Counted from the stretch's first letter, positions 8,995 through 17,464 are shown. The stretch is 64,000 nucleotides of DNA from an uncultured Eubacteriales bacterium (GCA_900548625.1 URLO01000002.1:35664-99663), one strand, 5' to 3'. Notes: generated from the sequence alone by a model not told the origin. Numbers and translations: made by a program.

Positions 8995-8999
8995 AGTCT

Positions 9000-9027
9000 G
9001 GGCAGTCCCATCCGGGACTGCCCTTTT
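9000..9027 (+). terminator. Intrinsic terminator
   Basis: A perfect 10-bp stem GGGCAGTCCC/GGGACTGCCC with a 4-base loop is followed by TTTT. It ends transcription from the TIGR04255-like gene and repeat A. Confidence 0.85.
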
Positions 9028-9074
9028 GCACTTGGAAATTGGCGCGCCGCGTGATATGCTATAGGTGTATCTGA

Positions 9075-9230
9075 TACTAAAACCTGTTTGAAATCTTTAA
9101 AAGATTTCTGAGGATAAATTGTGCCAGAAAAGGCAGATGACGCAGCTGGGCGGTTGCCCAGGAAGGAAGATAACGCATTCTGGCGCAATTTAGGCCAGAA
9201 AGCATGGAAGATTTTAATCAGGTTTTAGTA
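9075..9230 (+). mobile_element. MITE-like element, copy 1 (156 bp)
   Basis: Starts TACTAAAACCTG and ends CAGGTTTTAGTA, with terminal inverted repeats of about 22 bp carrying two mismatches. It is flanked by a 3-bp direct repeat TGA (9072-9074 and 9231-9233). Internally a 14-bp stem (AAATTGTGCCAGAA with TTCTGGCGCAATTT) and a CTGGGC/GCCCAG hairpin make it nearly one long palindrome. It differs from copy 2 (57283-57438) at only three positions. It has no transposase and is probably moved in trans. The 176 bases after it (9231-9406) hold no gene. Confidence 0.88.
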
Positions 9231-9406
9231 TGAAAACTCCCAACGCACCCGGACAGCGGGCCTTTTCACGCCGTGCCGCGTCATTTTTTCTTGAAATACG
9301 TCAGTATTCCTGCGAAAAAATGTCTTGCACAGCGCGAGAATTCCTCGCTGCCGGTCACATCTTCAGTTTTCAGATACACCCTAGAAAAATGAGAAGGAGG
9401 CTCTCT

Positions 9407-10759
9407 ATGGCTGCGCACTCTGTCAGCAGCGAGGCTCAGCACGCGCGTATGCTGCAAACGCCGATCCCGAAGCTCATTGTCTCGCTCGCCATTCCGACGC
9501 TCATCACCCAGCTCATCTCCGTATTCTATAACACCGCCGACACCTTTTTCGTCTCCAAGCTCTCCACAAGCGCCGCCGCTGCGGTCGGCGTTGTGTTTTC
9601 ACTCATGTCTATCATTCAGGCCCTCGGCTTCGGCATCGGCATGGGCTGCGGCTCGATCATCAGCCGCAGTCTCGGCAGCCGGGATAACGAGCGTGCCGTC
9701 CAGACCGCAAGCAGCGGCTTTGTTTTTGCGGCGTTCGCGGGGCTTCTGCTCTGCGTGACGGGCCTGAGCTTTCTGCGGCCGCTCATGCGCCTGCTTGGCT
9801 CTACCGAAACGATCCTGCCCTATTCCGAGAGCTATGCGCGCATCATTCTCCTCGCCGCGCCGTTCATGTGCGCGTCCTTCGTCCTGAACAACACCCTCCG
9901 CTCCGAGGGGGAGGCCACGCTTTCGATGGTCGGCATCTGCACCGGCGGCCTTCTGAACGTCGCGCTGGACCCGCTGTTCATCTTTGTGCTGGACATGGGC
10001 ATTGCGGGCGCGGCGCTCGCGACGGCGCTGAGCCAGCTCGTGAGCTTTTTCATCCTCGGGAGCTTTTTCCTGCGCAAGCGCAGCATCGTCCGCATCCACA
10101 TGCGCGCCGTGAGCAAAAGTCCGCGCGTATACGGCCACATCCTGCTGATCGGCCTGCCGACGATCTTCCGGCAGGGCTTTGCGAGCCTCTCGTCCGCACT
10201 GCTCAACAACGCCGCCGCCGTCTACTCCGACGCCGCCGTTGCCGCTGTCACGATCTCGAACAAGGTCTATCTCCTGATGCGCTCGGTCGTCCTCGGCATC
10301 GGTCAGGGCTTCCAGCCCGTTGCAGGCTACAACTTCGGCGCAGGCGACAAGCGGCGCACGCGGCAGGCGTTCTGGTTCTCTACGCTGGTCGGCACCATCG
10401 TCTGCATCGCCGGAGCCATCGTCATTTCGCTGTTTCCCGCGCAGATCATGGCGTTTTTCCGCGATGATGCGGATGTGATGCAGATCGGCTGTCAGGCGCT
10501 TCTGTTCGCGTGCGCGGTCATGCCGTTCATGGCATATTCCACGTATGTCAACCAGCTCTATCAGTGCCTCGGCTTCCATCAGGCGGCGACGCTTCTTGCA
10601 AGCTGCCGAAACGGCCTGTTTTTTGTGCCGCTGATCCTGGTGCTGCCGGGCCGGCTCGGGATCACCGGCGTGGAAATGAGCCAGCCCGCCGCCGATTTCC
10701 TGACGTTTTTGGTCTCCATTCCGTTTCAGATCTGGTTTTTCCGCCACAAGCTCCGTTAG
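9407..10759 (+). CDS. MATE-family efflux transporter
   Basis: A 450-residue, twelve-helix membrane protein with MATE features: the N-terminal LIVSLAIPTLITQLISVFYNTADTFFVSKL segment, and the duplicated half beginning LIGLPTIFRQGFASLSSALLNN, followed by GIGQGFQPVAGYNFGAGDKRR. MATE proteins export drugs or metabolites in exchange for sodium or protons; the substrate is unknown. The start at 9407 follows AAGGAGG at 9394-9400. A longer in-frame start at 9230 would begin inside the MITE-like element and is an artefact. The MITE lies 176 bases upstream and could affect expression. A small hairpin follows the stop near 10766. Confidence 0.93.
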   Translation: MAAHSVSSEAQHARMLQTPIPKLIVSLAIPTLITQLISVFYNTADTFFVSKLSTSAAAAVGVVFSLMSIIQALGFGIGMGCGSIISRSLGSRDNERAVQTASSGFVFAAFAGLLLCVTGLSFLRPLMRLLGSTETILPYSESYARIILLAAPFMCASFVLNNTLRSEGEATLSMVGICTGGLLNVALDPLFIFVLDMGIAGAALATALSQLVSFFILGSFFLRKRSIVRIHMRAVSKSPRVYGHILLIGLPTIFRQGFASLSSALLNNAAAVYSDAAVAAVTISNKVYLLMRSVVLGIGQGFQPVAGYNFGAGDKRRTRQAFWFSTLVGTIVCIAGAIVISLFPAQIMAFFRDDADVMQIGCQALLFACAVMPFMAYSTYVNQLYQCLGFHQAATLLASCRNGLFFVPLILVLPGRLGITGVEMSQPAADFLTFLVSIPFQIWFFRHKLR

Positions 10760-10862
10760 TATAAGATGCTTTCAGCCGCATCTTCACTCCGATAAAGTAA
10801 CATCGAATTAGTCGACTATAGTGATTTTGCATAAATTTCTTATATAATTTTTATCTATTCTA

Positions 10863-10891
10863 TTGATTTTTGCCAATGCCTCCTGTATACT
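10863..10891 (+). promoter_or_regulatory. Sigma-A type promoter of the ammonia-lyase gene
   Basis: TTGATT (10863-10868) and TATACT (10886-10891) with a 17-base spacer in an AT-rich stretch, about 35 bases before the ATG at 10927. Confidence 0.65.
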
Positions 10892-10926
10892 CATTTGTGA
10901 AAACAAAAAAATAAAGGAGCGAAACT

Positions 10927-12492
10927 ATGCTGCATCCGAATCTGATCAAACATGTCACTCTGGACGGACACAGCCTGACGCTGGAGTCCTTCATCGCTGT
11001 TGCACGCTTCGGCGCGTCCGTTGAGCTTTCTTCGGAGGCCATGCGCCTGATGGAGGAGTCCCGCGCACTGGCCGACCGCATTTCGCAGGAAGGCCGCGTT
11101 GCATACGGTATCACAACGGGTTTCGGCGAGTTCCAGAAGGTCGCCGTTGCCAAGGAGCTGTCCAATCAGCTTTCCACCAACCTGATCCTGAGCCATTGCA
11201 CCGCCGCAGGCGAGCCGTACCCGAACGAAGTCGTGCGCGGCATGATGCTCCTGCGTGTCAACAACTTCTGTGCCGGTTACTCCGGCGTTCGTCCGCTGCT
11301 GGCGCAGATGCTGGTGCAGATGCTCAATAAGAACGTCGTTCCCGTCGTGCCGCAGAAGGGCTCGCTCGGCTCCTCCGGCGACCTGGCGCCGCTTGCGCAC
11401 ATGACGCTGCCGATGCTCGGCCTGGGCGAGGCTGTCTACGAGGGCAAGCGCCTTTCCGGTGCGGAGGCCATGCGCCTTGCGGGGATCGAGACGCTCGATA
11501 CCCTCGTCAGCAAGGAGGGCCTCGGCATGACCAACGGCACCTGCGCGATGACCTCGGTCGGCGCGGTGACGCTGTATGACGCGCTCTGCGCCGCGCAGCT
11601 TGCCGACATCATCAGCTCCATGACGCTGGAAGCGCTGACCGGCCTGCGCAGCGCCTTTGACCCCAGAATCCACGCCGTCCGCGGCCAGAAGGGTCAGATC
11701 AAGGTCGCAGAGAACATGCGTATGCTCCTTGAGAACTCCGAGATCCTCGACCACTGCCAGCAGGACCGCGTGCAGGACGCCTACGCCCTGCGCTGCATCC
11801 CGCAGATCCACGGCGCATGCCGCGACGCATTGCAGTTTGTGCAGGAAAAGGTCGAGATCGAGCTCAACGCCGTCACGGACAACCCCCTGCTGTTCCTCGA
11901 TGACGAGGCGGTCATCTCCGGCGGCAACTTCCACGGCGAGCCGATGGCGCTGCCGTTCGACCTGCTCGGCATCGCGATCTCCGAGCTGGCTGATGTCTCC
12001 GAGCGCCGCATCGAGCGCATGGTCAACGCCGCGCTCTCCAACGGCCTCACGCCGTTCCTGACCACGCAGGAGGGTCTCAACTCCGGCTTCATGATCGTGC
12101 AGTACGCGGCCGCCTCCATGGTCAGCGAGAACAAGATCTACGCCCACCCGGCTTCTGTTGACTCCATCCCGTCCTCGGCCAACCAGGAGGACATCGTCTC
12201 CATGGGCACGACTGCCGCGCGCAAGGCCCGCATGATCCTTCAGAACACGCAGGACGTCCTCGCCGACGAGCTGCTGTGCGCCTGCCAGGCCATCGACATT
12301 CGCCGCCGCCTGAACACGCACGGCCAGGGCATCACGCCGCTGCATGAGGCGGTTCTGAGCCTCGTGCGTGAGACGGTCCCGTTCTACGAGATCGACCGCG
12401 AGATCTGGCCGGATCTGCGCAGCGTGGAGAAGATCATCCGCTCCGACAGCATCCTGAGCCTCGCCGAAAAGCATCTGCCCAACTTCGGCTGA
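10927..12492 (+). CDS. hutH: Histidine ammonia-lyase (aromatic amino acid lyase family)
   Basis: A 521-residue member of the MIO-dependent ammonia-lyases, which turn histidine into urocanate and ammonia. Landmarks are catalytic Tyr60 in AYGITTGFGEF, LILSHCTAAGEP (a His typical of histidine or tyrosine lyases), the MIO loop GSLGSSGDLAPLAH (residues 145-158), MTNGT, and DNPLLF with GGNFHGEP. The MIO tripeptide reads Ser-Ser-Gly instead of the usual Ala-Ser-Gly. The start has AAAGGAGCG upstream and a good promoter. No hutU, hutI or hutG is adjacent, so the substrate (His versus another aromatic amino acid) is not proven by context. Confidence 0.88.
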   Translation: MLHPNLIKHVTLDGHSLTLESFIAVARFGASVELSSEAMRLMEESRALADRISQEGRVAYGITTGFGEFQKVAVAKELSNQLSTNLILSHCTAAGEPYPNEVVRGMMLLRVNNFCAGYSGVRPLLAQMLVQMLNKNVVPVVPQKGSLGSSGDLAPLAHMTLPMLGLGEAVYEGKRLSGAEAMRLAGIETLDTLVSKEGLGMTNGTCAMTSVGAVTLYDALCAAQLADIISSMTLEALTGLRSAFDPRIHAVRGQKGQIKVAENMRMLLENSEILDHCQQDRVQDAYALRCIPQIHGACRDALQFVQEKVEIELNAVTDNPLLFLDDEAVISGGNFHGEPMALPFDLLGIAISELADVSERRIERMVNAALSNGLTPFLTTQEGLNSGFMIVQYAAASMVSENKIYAHPASVDSIPSSANQEDIVSMGTTAARKARMILQNTQDVLADELLCACQAIDIRRRLNTHGQGITPLHEAVLSLVRETVPFYEIDREIWPDLRSVEKIIRSDSILSLAEKHLPNFG

Positions 12493-12507
12493 TCGAAAAT
12501 GCATACA

Positions 12508-12537
12508 AAAGGCGCTGCCCGTCAGGGCGGCGCCTTT
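12508..12537 (+). terminator. Intrinsic terminator after hutH
   Basis: AAAGGCGCTGCCC pairs with GGGCGGCGCCTTT (one G-T wobble) around a GTCA loop, 16 bases after the hutH stop. Confidence 0.8.
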
Positions 12538-12543
12538 CGCGCT

Positions 12544-12801
12544 TGTCAAAAAACCTCGTAGAGTTCGCGCCCGCAGGCGATGCGCCCCACGTGGTTCCCC
12601 CTCGCGGCATAGCCGCTTCGGCCTGCGCTAAAAAAGTGCCACTGGCACTTTTTCTGAACGCTGCGGCATCGGACAAAACACGAAACACCCGGCAAGTGTG
12701 GAATTTGTGCGCAAGCAGCGCACAAATTATGCGCGCCGCCGGGTGCGGTCTTTTCAAACGCGAACCAAGCCCCGCGGTTCGCGTTTGAGAGCGTGTCAAA
12801 A
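12544..12801 (+). repeat. Hairpin-rich dispersed repeat, copy B
   Basis: Inverted partner of copy A at 8737-8994. It contains the same four hairpins, with loop changes such as AAGCA for AGACA in the 11-bp hairpin and ACT for ACC in the AAAAAGTGCC/GGCACTTTTT hairpin. It lies between the convergent hutH and mgtE genes. The space 12493-12857 otherwise contains only terminators. Confidence 0.85.
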
Positions 12802-12819
12802 TGACTATTTTGACACGCT
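12790..12819. terminator. Bidirectional hairpin at the edge of repeat B
   Basis: A perfect 13-bp stem (12790-12802 with 12807-12819) around GACT. It uses the terminal TGTCAAAA of the repeat as one arm. Confidence 0.6.
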
Positions 12820-12821
12820 TA

Positions 12822-12851
12822 AAATGCCCGTACCGGACGGTACGGGCATTT
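12822..12851 (-). terminator. Intrinsic terminator of mgtE
   Basis: A perfect 13-bp stem AAATGCCCGTACC/GGTACGGGCATTT with loop GGAC, seven bases after the mgtE stop, followed on the minus strand by a short T run. Confidence 0.8.
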
Positions 12852-12857
12852 GATCGT

Positions 12858-14234
12858 TTATATGGGCAGGATCGAGGTCGCGAACGCGAAGTACACCAGC
12901 AGAGACAAAAAGTCAACGATGGTGGTGATGATCGGGGAGGCCATGACCGCCGGGTCAAAACCGAGCTTCTTGGCAAGCAGCGGAAGCGTCGAGCCGACCA
13001 TTTTTGCAAGACAGACCGTCACGGCCATCGTGACGCAGACCACAAAGGCGACCATGTAGGTGACGCTCTCGCTTTTGAGCAGGAGCATGTCCACAAGGAC
13101 GATCTTTGCAAAGCACGCCACCGCCAGACAGATGCCGCAGAGGACGGAGACACGGATCTCCTTCCAGACGACGCGGCCGATGTCGCGGAACTGGATCTCG
13201 TTCAGGCTGATGCCGCGGATGATCGAGACGCACGCCTGCGAGCCGGAGTTGCCGCCTGTATCCATCAGCATCGGGATGAACGCCGTCAGGCACGGCAGGT
13301 ACGCGAGCGCGTTTTCAAAGCGCGTGATGACAAGGCCGGTCAGCGTCGCGGACACCATGAGCAGCAGCAGCCACGGGATGCGGTTTTTCCAGATCTCGAT
13401 CGGCGTGGAGCGCATGTACGGGTGCTCGGACGGGAGCATAGCCGCCATCTTTTCCATGTCCTCGGTCGTCTCGTCCTCCATGACGTCCATCGCGTCGTCG
13501 AAGGTGATGATGCCGACCAGCCGGTTCTCGGTGTCCACGACCGGCAGGGCAAGGAAGTTGTATTTGGAGAACATCTGCGCGACCTGCTCCTGATCGTCGA
13601 GCGTGTTGACCGAAATGACATGCTCAAGCATGATCGATTCGATCGTGGCCGCGTCATCCTCGCACAAAAGCAGATCCTTGACCGTGACAAGGCCGATCAG
13701 CTTGCGCCCGCGGGTGACATAGCAGGTGTAGATGGTCTCTTTGTCGATGCCGGTACGGCGGATGCGGAGGATGGCTTCCTCCACCGTCATATTCGGCCGC
13801 AGGGACACATATTCCGTCGTCATGATGGAGCCGGCGGAGTTTTCGGGGTAGCGCAGGATCTCATTGATCTGCTTGCGCATTTCCGGCTCAGCCTGCGCGA
13901 GGATACGCTGGACGACGTTTGCCGGCATTTCCTCGACAATATCGACTGCGTCATCGACGTACAGCTCGTCGATGACCTCCTTCAGCTCCGAGTCGGAAAA
14001 GCCGCGGATGAGAAGCTCCTGAAGCTCCGGCGCCATCTCGACAAATGCCTCCGCCGCCAGCTCCTTCGGCAAAAGCCGGAACAGCAGCGGAAGCCGCGCC
14101 TCGTCTACGTCCTCAAACACGGCGGCGATGTCTGCGGGGTTCATGGTGTTGAACAGATCCCGCAGTGAGTAATACCGCTTTTCCTCAAGCAGCTTGAGGA
14201 GGGTATCCCTCAGGGAAAATTGTAATTCTGCCAT
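12858..14234 (-). CDS. mgtE: Magnesium transporter MgtE
   Basis: A 458-residue MgtE channel. The N-terminal superhelical domain (about 1-130; DLFNTMNPADIAAVFED) is followed by two CBS domains (about 135-255; SAGSIMTTEYVSL, ESIMLEHVISVNTLDDQEQ) that sense Mg2+ and gate the pore. A five-helix membrane domain has the signature FIPMLMDTGGNSGSQA and a late FDPAVMASPIITT. The length is normal. Its start has AGGAGG upstream. A structured leader (14255-14370) precedes it, suggesting RNA-level control, and a terminator follows. Confidence 0.96.
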   Translation of the reverse strand: MAELQFSLRDTLLKLLEEKRYYSLRDLFNTMNPADIAAVFEDVDEARLPLLFRLLPKELAAEAFVEMAPELQELLIRGFSDSELKEVIDELYVDDAVDIVEEMPANVVQRILAQAEPEMRKQINEILRYPENSAGSIMTTEYVSLRPNMTVEEAILRIRRTGIDKETIYTCYVTRGRKLIGLVTVKDLLLCEDDAATIESIMLEHVISVNTLDDQEQVAQMFSKYNFLALPVVDTENRLVGIITFDDAMDVMEDETTEDMEKMAAMLPSEHPYMRSTPIEIWKNRIPWLLLLMVSATLTGLVITRFENALAYLPCLTAFIPMLMDTGGNSGSQACVSIIRGISLNEIQFRDIGRVVWKEIRVSVLCGICLAVACFAKIVLVDMLLLKSESVTYMVAFVVCVTMAVTVCLAKMVGSTLPLLAKKLGFDPAVMASPIITTIVDFLSLLVYFAFATSILPI

Positions 14235-14254
14235 AAGCCTTTCCTCCTAAAAAT

Positions 14255-14370
14255 GTGATAGGAAGTAAGGGCAACGGACAGGCATATCAGCAGCAGGGAG
14301 ACAGAGCGCATGAAGGCGGCTCGCTCCCGGGACAACTTCGGCCTGCCGATGTGCCGTTACTACTTCCTGC
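14255..14370 (-). ncRNA. Structured mgtE leader, candidate cis-regulatory RNA
   Basis: On the minus strand the ends AGGAAGTA (14368-14361) and TACTTCCT (14267-14260) form a perfect 8-bp closing stem, extended by GTAACGG with CCGTTGC. Inside, GGGAGCG and CGCTC/TCCC arms can pair. The ribosome site of mgtE lies about ten bases beyond the closing stem, so folding could control translation. It does not match the M-box core as I remember it, and I cannot assign a ligand. The rest of 14235-14578 holds no gene. Confidence 0.5.
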
Positions 14371-14578
14371 GTCCATCTGTTTTCCCTCCTTTATGTGATC
14401 AGATCGGACGTCGCTGCCGCGTTTGCGCGGAAACGAACATTCTTTATTTTATGCGCTGAATACGGCTTTGTCAACCGAAAAACCGGGCTTTTTCTTTTTC
14501 CGTGCGGCGGGATTCCATTTGTACCGGCGATGTGATAAAATGTCGGAAGGAAGCTATTTGCGGAGGGCAGTTTTTGAT

Positions 14579-15745
14579 ATGACAACGGAAAGACTCTATT
14601 ATCAGGATTCCCATTTGCGGGAATTTGATGCGCAGGTGCTCGCCTGCGCGCCGGGAAAGCACGGCTTTGACGTGGTGCTCGACCGGACGGCGTTTTATCC
14701 CGAGGGCGGCGGCCAGCCGGGCGACACAGGGACGCTTGGCGGCGTGTCCGTTACCGATACCCATGAGCGGGACGGCGAGATCGTCCACTACTGCGAGCAG
14801 CCGCTCACACCGGGGACGCATGTCCGCGGCGTGCTGAACTGGCAGCGGCGCTTTGACCTCATGCAGCAGCACAGCGGCGAGCATCTTGTCAGCGGCATCA
14901 TCCACCGCCGCTTCGGCTATGACAATGTGGGCTTCCACATGGGCGCCGAGATGATCACCATTGACCTTTCGGGTCTGCTCACCCCGGAGCAGCTTCGCGA
15001 GGTCGAGCGGGAGGCAAACGAGGCCGTCTGCCGAAACCTTCCGGTCGAGATCACATATCCGGACGCCGAGACGCTCCGCACCATCCCGTATCGCAGCAAA
15101 AAGGAGCTGACGGGCGAGGTGCGCATCGTGACCTTCCCGGGCGTGGACATCTGCGCCTGCTGCGGCACGCATGTCAAGGCGACCGGAGAGATCGGCCTGA
15201 TCAAGATTTTCACCTGTGAAAAATTCCACGAGGGCGTGCGGCTGGAGATGCTCTGCGGGCGGCGCGCGCTGGAATATCTGAACGGGGTCTATGCCCAGAA
15301 CCGGCAGGTCTCGGGGCTGCTTTCGGCAAAGCCGCTGGAGACGGCGGACGGCGTGCGCCGCACGCTCGATGAGCTTTCGCGGCAGAAGCTCCGCGCGGGC
15401 GCGCTGGAGGCGCGGCTGATCGAGATGCAGGCGGATGGCTACCGGGACGCAGGGGATGTGCTGCTGTTTGAAGACGGGCTTTCGCCCGACTCCCTGCGGC
15501 GGCTTGCAGACGCCGTCACGACCCGCTGCGGCGGGCGCTGCGCGTGCTTCTCCGGCTCGGATGCGGAGGGCTACAAATACTGCGTCGGGCAGACCGGCGG
15601 CGATCTGCGGGCGCTGACGAAGGCGCTCAACGCGGCGCTTCACGGCAGAGGCGGCGGAAAGCCGTTCTTCGTGCAGGGCTCGGTGCAGGCCTCGCGCCGC
15701 GAGATCGAGGCATTTTTTAAGGAAAGTGAGGAAGAAACGCGATGA
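14579..15745 (+). CDS. AlaX-like alanyl-tRNA editing / DHHA1 protein
   Basis: A 388-residue protein matching free-standing alanyl-tRNA editing domains. An N-terminal beta domain (TAFYPEGGGQPGDTG) precedes the editing core with zinc ligands HSGEHLVSG and CCGTHVKATGEIG. The C terminus (GGDLRALTKALNAALHGRGGG...FFVQGS) is a DHHA1 domain as in AlaRS. It removes Ser or Gly mischarged on tRNA-Ala. The start at 14579 has GGAGG 13-17 bases upstream; an in-frame ATG at 14540 has no better site. Its stop overlaps the nudC start (ATGA), so the two are coupled. Confidence 0.88.
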   Translation: MTTERLYYQDSHLREFDAQVLACAPGKHGFDVVLDRTAFYPEGGGQPGDTGTLGGVSVTDTHERDGEIVHYCEQPLTPGTHVRGVLNWQRRFDLMQQHSGEHLVSGIIHRRFGYDNVGFHMGAEMITIDLSGLLTPEQLREVEREANEAVCRNLPVEITYPDAETLRTIPYRSKKELTGEVRIVTFPGVDICACCGTHVKATGEIGLIKIFTCEKFHEGVRLEMLCGRRALEYLNGVYAQNRQVSGLLSAKPLETADGVRRTLDELSRQKLRAGALEARLIEMQADGYRDAGDVLLFEDGLSPDSLRRLADAVTTRCGGRCACFSGSDAEGYKYCVGQTGGDLRALTKALNAALHGRGGGKPFFVQGSVQASRREIEAFFKESEEETR

Positions 15746-16566
15746 TCCAGGACATTGCACCGCATATCTATCACAATGAAATGTCGTGGCAGTCGCCGCG
15801 CGGGAACGACCTCGTTCTGCTGTTTTCCAAAAACGGCGAGGTATGCGCCCAGAACCGTGAGGGGCGGCTGCACCTGCCGACGGTCCTTGAGGCCGCGCTT
15901 GCGCCCGAGGCGCTGCAATATCTGTTTTCCATCGACCGGCAGGCGTTTTACCTCGCCGACGCGCCGGATACGCTGCCGGACGGCTGGGAGTTTTTCTCCA
16001 CCGGAGCGCTGCGCCGCTGTGTGGCGGACGAGGCGATGTTTGCCTGCGCCGCCGCTGGAAGCCTCTGGCGCTGGTACCGGGGGACGCGTTTTTGCGGCCG
16101 GTGCGGCGGCACGCTGGAAAAGAGCCGCACGGAGCGGGCGATGGTCTGCCCCGCGTGCGGGAATGTGATCTATCCGAAGATCTGCCCTGCCATCATCGCC
16201 GCCGTCCATGACGGAGAGCGGCTGGTGCTCACGCGCTACCGCGACCGCCCCTTTAAGAACCTTGCGCTGATCGCGGGCTTCAACGAGATCGGCGAGTCGA
16301 TCGAGGAGACGGTTCGCCGCGAGGTTTTGGAGGAGACGGGCCTGCATGTGAAAAATCTGCGCTTTTACAAGTCCCAGCCGTGGGTCTTTACCGATTCGCT
16401 CCTGTTCGGCTTCTTCGCCGAGCTGGACGGCAGCGACAAGATCACCGTGCAGGAGGACGAGCTGGCAGAGGCCGGGTGGTATCTGCGGGAGGAGCTTCCG
16501 GAGGACACGACGCACATCAGCCTGACGGCGGAGATGATCGAGCAGTTCCGCCTCGGGCGCGTCTGA
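15742..16566 (+). CDS. nudC: NAD+ diphosphatase / NADH pyrophosphatase (NudC-type)
   Basis: A 274-residue NudC-type Nudix hydrolase. It has an N-terminal domain, a four-cysteine zinc ribbon (FCGRCGG, then CPACGN, about residues 115-138), the Nudix box GFNEIGESIEETVRREVLEETG, and the NudC signature SQPWVFTDS about 16 residues later (canonical SQPWPFP, with two changes). The enzyme splits NAD(H) into NMN(H) and AMP and can remove NAD caps from RNA. It overlaps the AlaX-like gene by four bases. Confidence 0.9.
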   Translation: MIQDIAPHIYHNEMSWQSPRGNDLVLLFSKNGEVCAQNREGRLHLPTVLEAALAPEALQYLFSIDRQAFYLADAPDTLPDGWEFFSTGALRRCVADEAMFACAAAGSLWRWYRGTRFCGRCGGTLEKSRTERAMVCPACGNVIYPKICPAIIAAVHDGERLVLTRYRDRPFKNLALIAGFNEIGESIEETVRREVLEETGLHVKNLRFYKSQPWVFTDSLLFGFFAELDGSDKITVQEDELAEAGWYLREELPEDTTHISLTAEMIEQFRLGRV

Positions 16567-16666
16567 GGGCGCGAATGTAAATAAATTTAGAACTTTTCGG
16601 CAGCGGCTTTTCTTTTCCCGAACGCTGTTGTAAGATAGATGCAGAAAAAAGCTGGGAGGCACGAAC

Positions 16667-16996
16667 ATGAAGGAAAACGAACAGGAACGTCCGGTGGAGC
16701 GGACAGAGCCTGCATCGCAGACCGGCAAAAAGAGCGGGGCCGACTCCCCGCAGGAACGTCTGCGGCGGAACATCCTGCATCTGGTGGCCGGCGCGTATTT
16801 GCTGTATCTGACGTACCGGCTGGGCTCGCGGTTTGTCACGGAGATCGGCACGATCGGCTGGAACGGAGATATGATCCTGTCTCTCGTGGGGGCGGTCGTA
16901 TTTCTGCTGACGGGCGGATTTCTGCTCGTCACGTGCATCCTCAGGATCCGGCGCGAGCACACGCAGGACAAGAACGCGCCCTCGGAGGAACGGTAA
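16667..16996 (+). CDS. Small two-helix membrane protein, unknown
   Basis: A 109-residue protein I do not recognise. The N-terminal 35 residues are charged and hydrophilic. Two membrane helices follow (about 37-55, LHLVAGAYLLYLTYRL, and 69-92, MILSLVGAVVFLLTGGFLLVTCIL), then a short charged tail. The start has GGGAGG about ten bases upstream. The next gene begins at the base after its stop, so the pair is probably co-translated. Confidence 0.7.
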   Translation: MKENEQERPVERTEPASQTGKKSGADSPQERLRRNILHLVAGAYLLYLTYRLGSRFVTEIGTIGWNGDMILSLVGAVVFLLTGGFLLVTCILRIRREHTQDKNAPSEER

Positions 16997-17356
16997 ATGG
17001 ATTTTGAATTGATGATGAGCCTGTTTGCGCTGGGCTGCGGAGGCTACTGCGCGTACACATGGCTCAAGCTTATGATCGGAAAACGTCTTTTTAAGAACTC
17101 GCTGCTGGTTCCGAGCGACAAAAGGCCCGAGGACTGCACCGACGAGTCCGCCTATATCCGCTATATCCGGCCGAGCCTTGGGGTGCTGTCGGTCGTGACG
17201 GTGGCATACGGCGCATTTTTTACGATCAGCGACATGATGCCGGCGCCGCTGGTGCCGTATCCGTGGAGTCTGGTCCCGGTCGCCGTCGTGATGGCGGCGC
17301 TGGTGTGGTACGCCGTGATGAACGGCAAGGCAAACCGTACCTTTTTCGGAGGCTGA
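16997..17356 (+). CDS. Small membrane protein, unknown
   Basis: A 119-residue protein I do not recognise. It has one helix near the N terminus (MMSLFALGCGGYCAYTWLKL), a hydrophilic stretch with conserved-looking YIRYIRPSLG, and two C-terminal helices (VLSVVTVAYGAFFTIS; LVPVAVVMAALVWYAVM). It starts immediately after the preceding gene's stop and is followed by a strong terminator, so the two small membrane proteins form one transcription unit. Confidence 0.7.
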   Translation: MDFELMMSLFALGCGGYCAYTWLKLMIGKRLFKNSLLVPSDKRPEDCTDESAYIRYIRPSLGVLSVVTVAYGAFFTISDMMPAPLVPYPWSLVPVAVVMAALVWYAVMNGKANRTFFGG

Positions 17357-17415
17357 TCTCAAACACAAAACGCCTCGGCTGTGATCGAAAGACAGATAAC
17401 TTTCCGGCAGCCGAA

Positions 17416-17464
17416 CAGGGCCCGCTGCCTGCGGCTCAGCAGGCGGCGGGTCCTGCGCTTTTCA
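17416..17464 (+). terminator. Long-stem intrinsic terminator
   Basis: A 17-bp stem with two G-T wobbles (17416-17432 with 17439-17455) around GGCTCA, then CGCTTTT. It ends the two-gene membrane-protein unit. The space up to 17604 holds no gene. Confidence 0.75.

Noticed and set aside
9230..9406. Longer MATE start at 9230
   Set aside because: It begins in the terminal repeat of the MITE and has no ribosome site; AAGGAGG supports 9407.
12543..12788. An 81-codon open frame conserved in both hairpin repeats (SKNLVEFAPAGDAPHVV...)
   Set aside because: Differences between copies are mostly amino-acid-changing while hairpin stems are kept, and there is no ribosome site. It is more likely translated repeat DNA than a gene.
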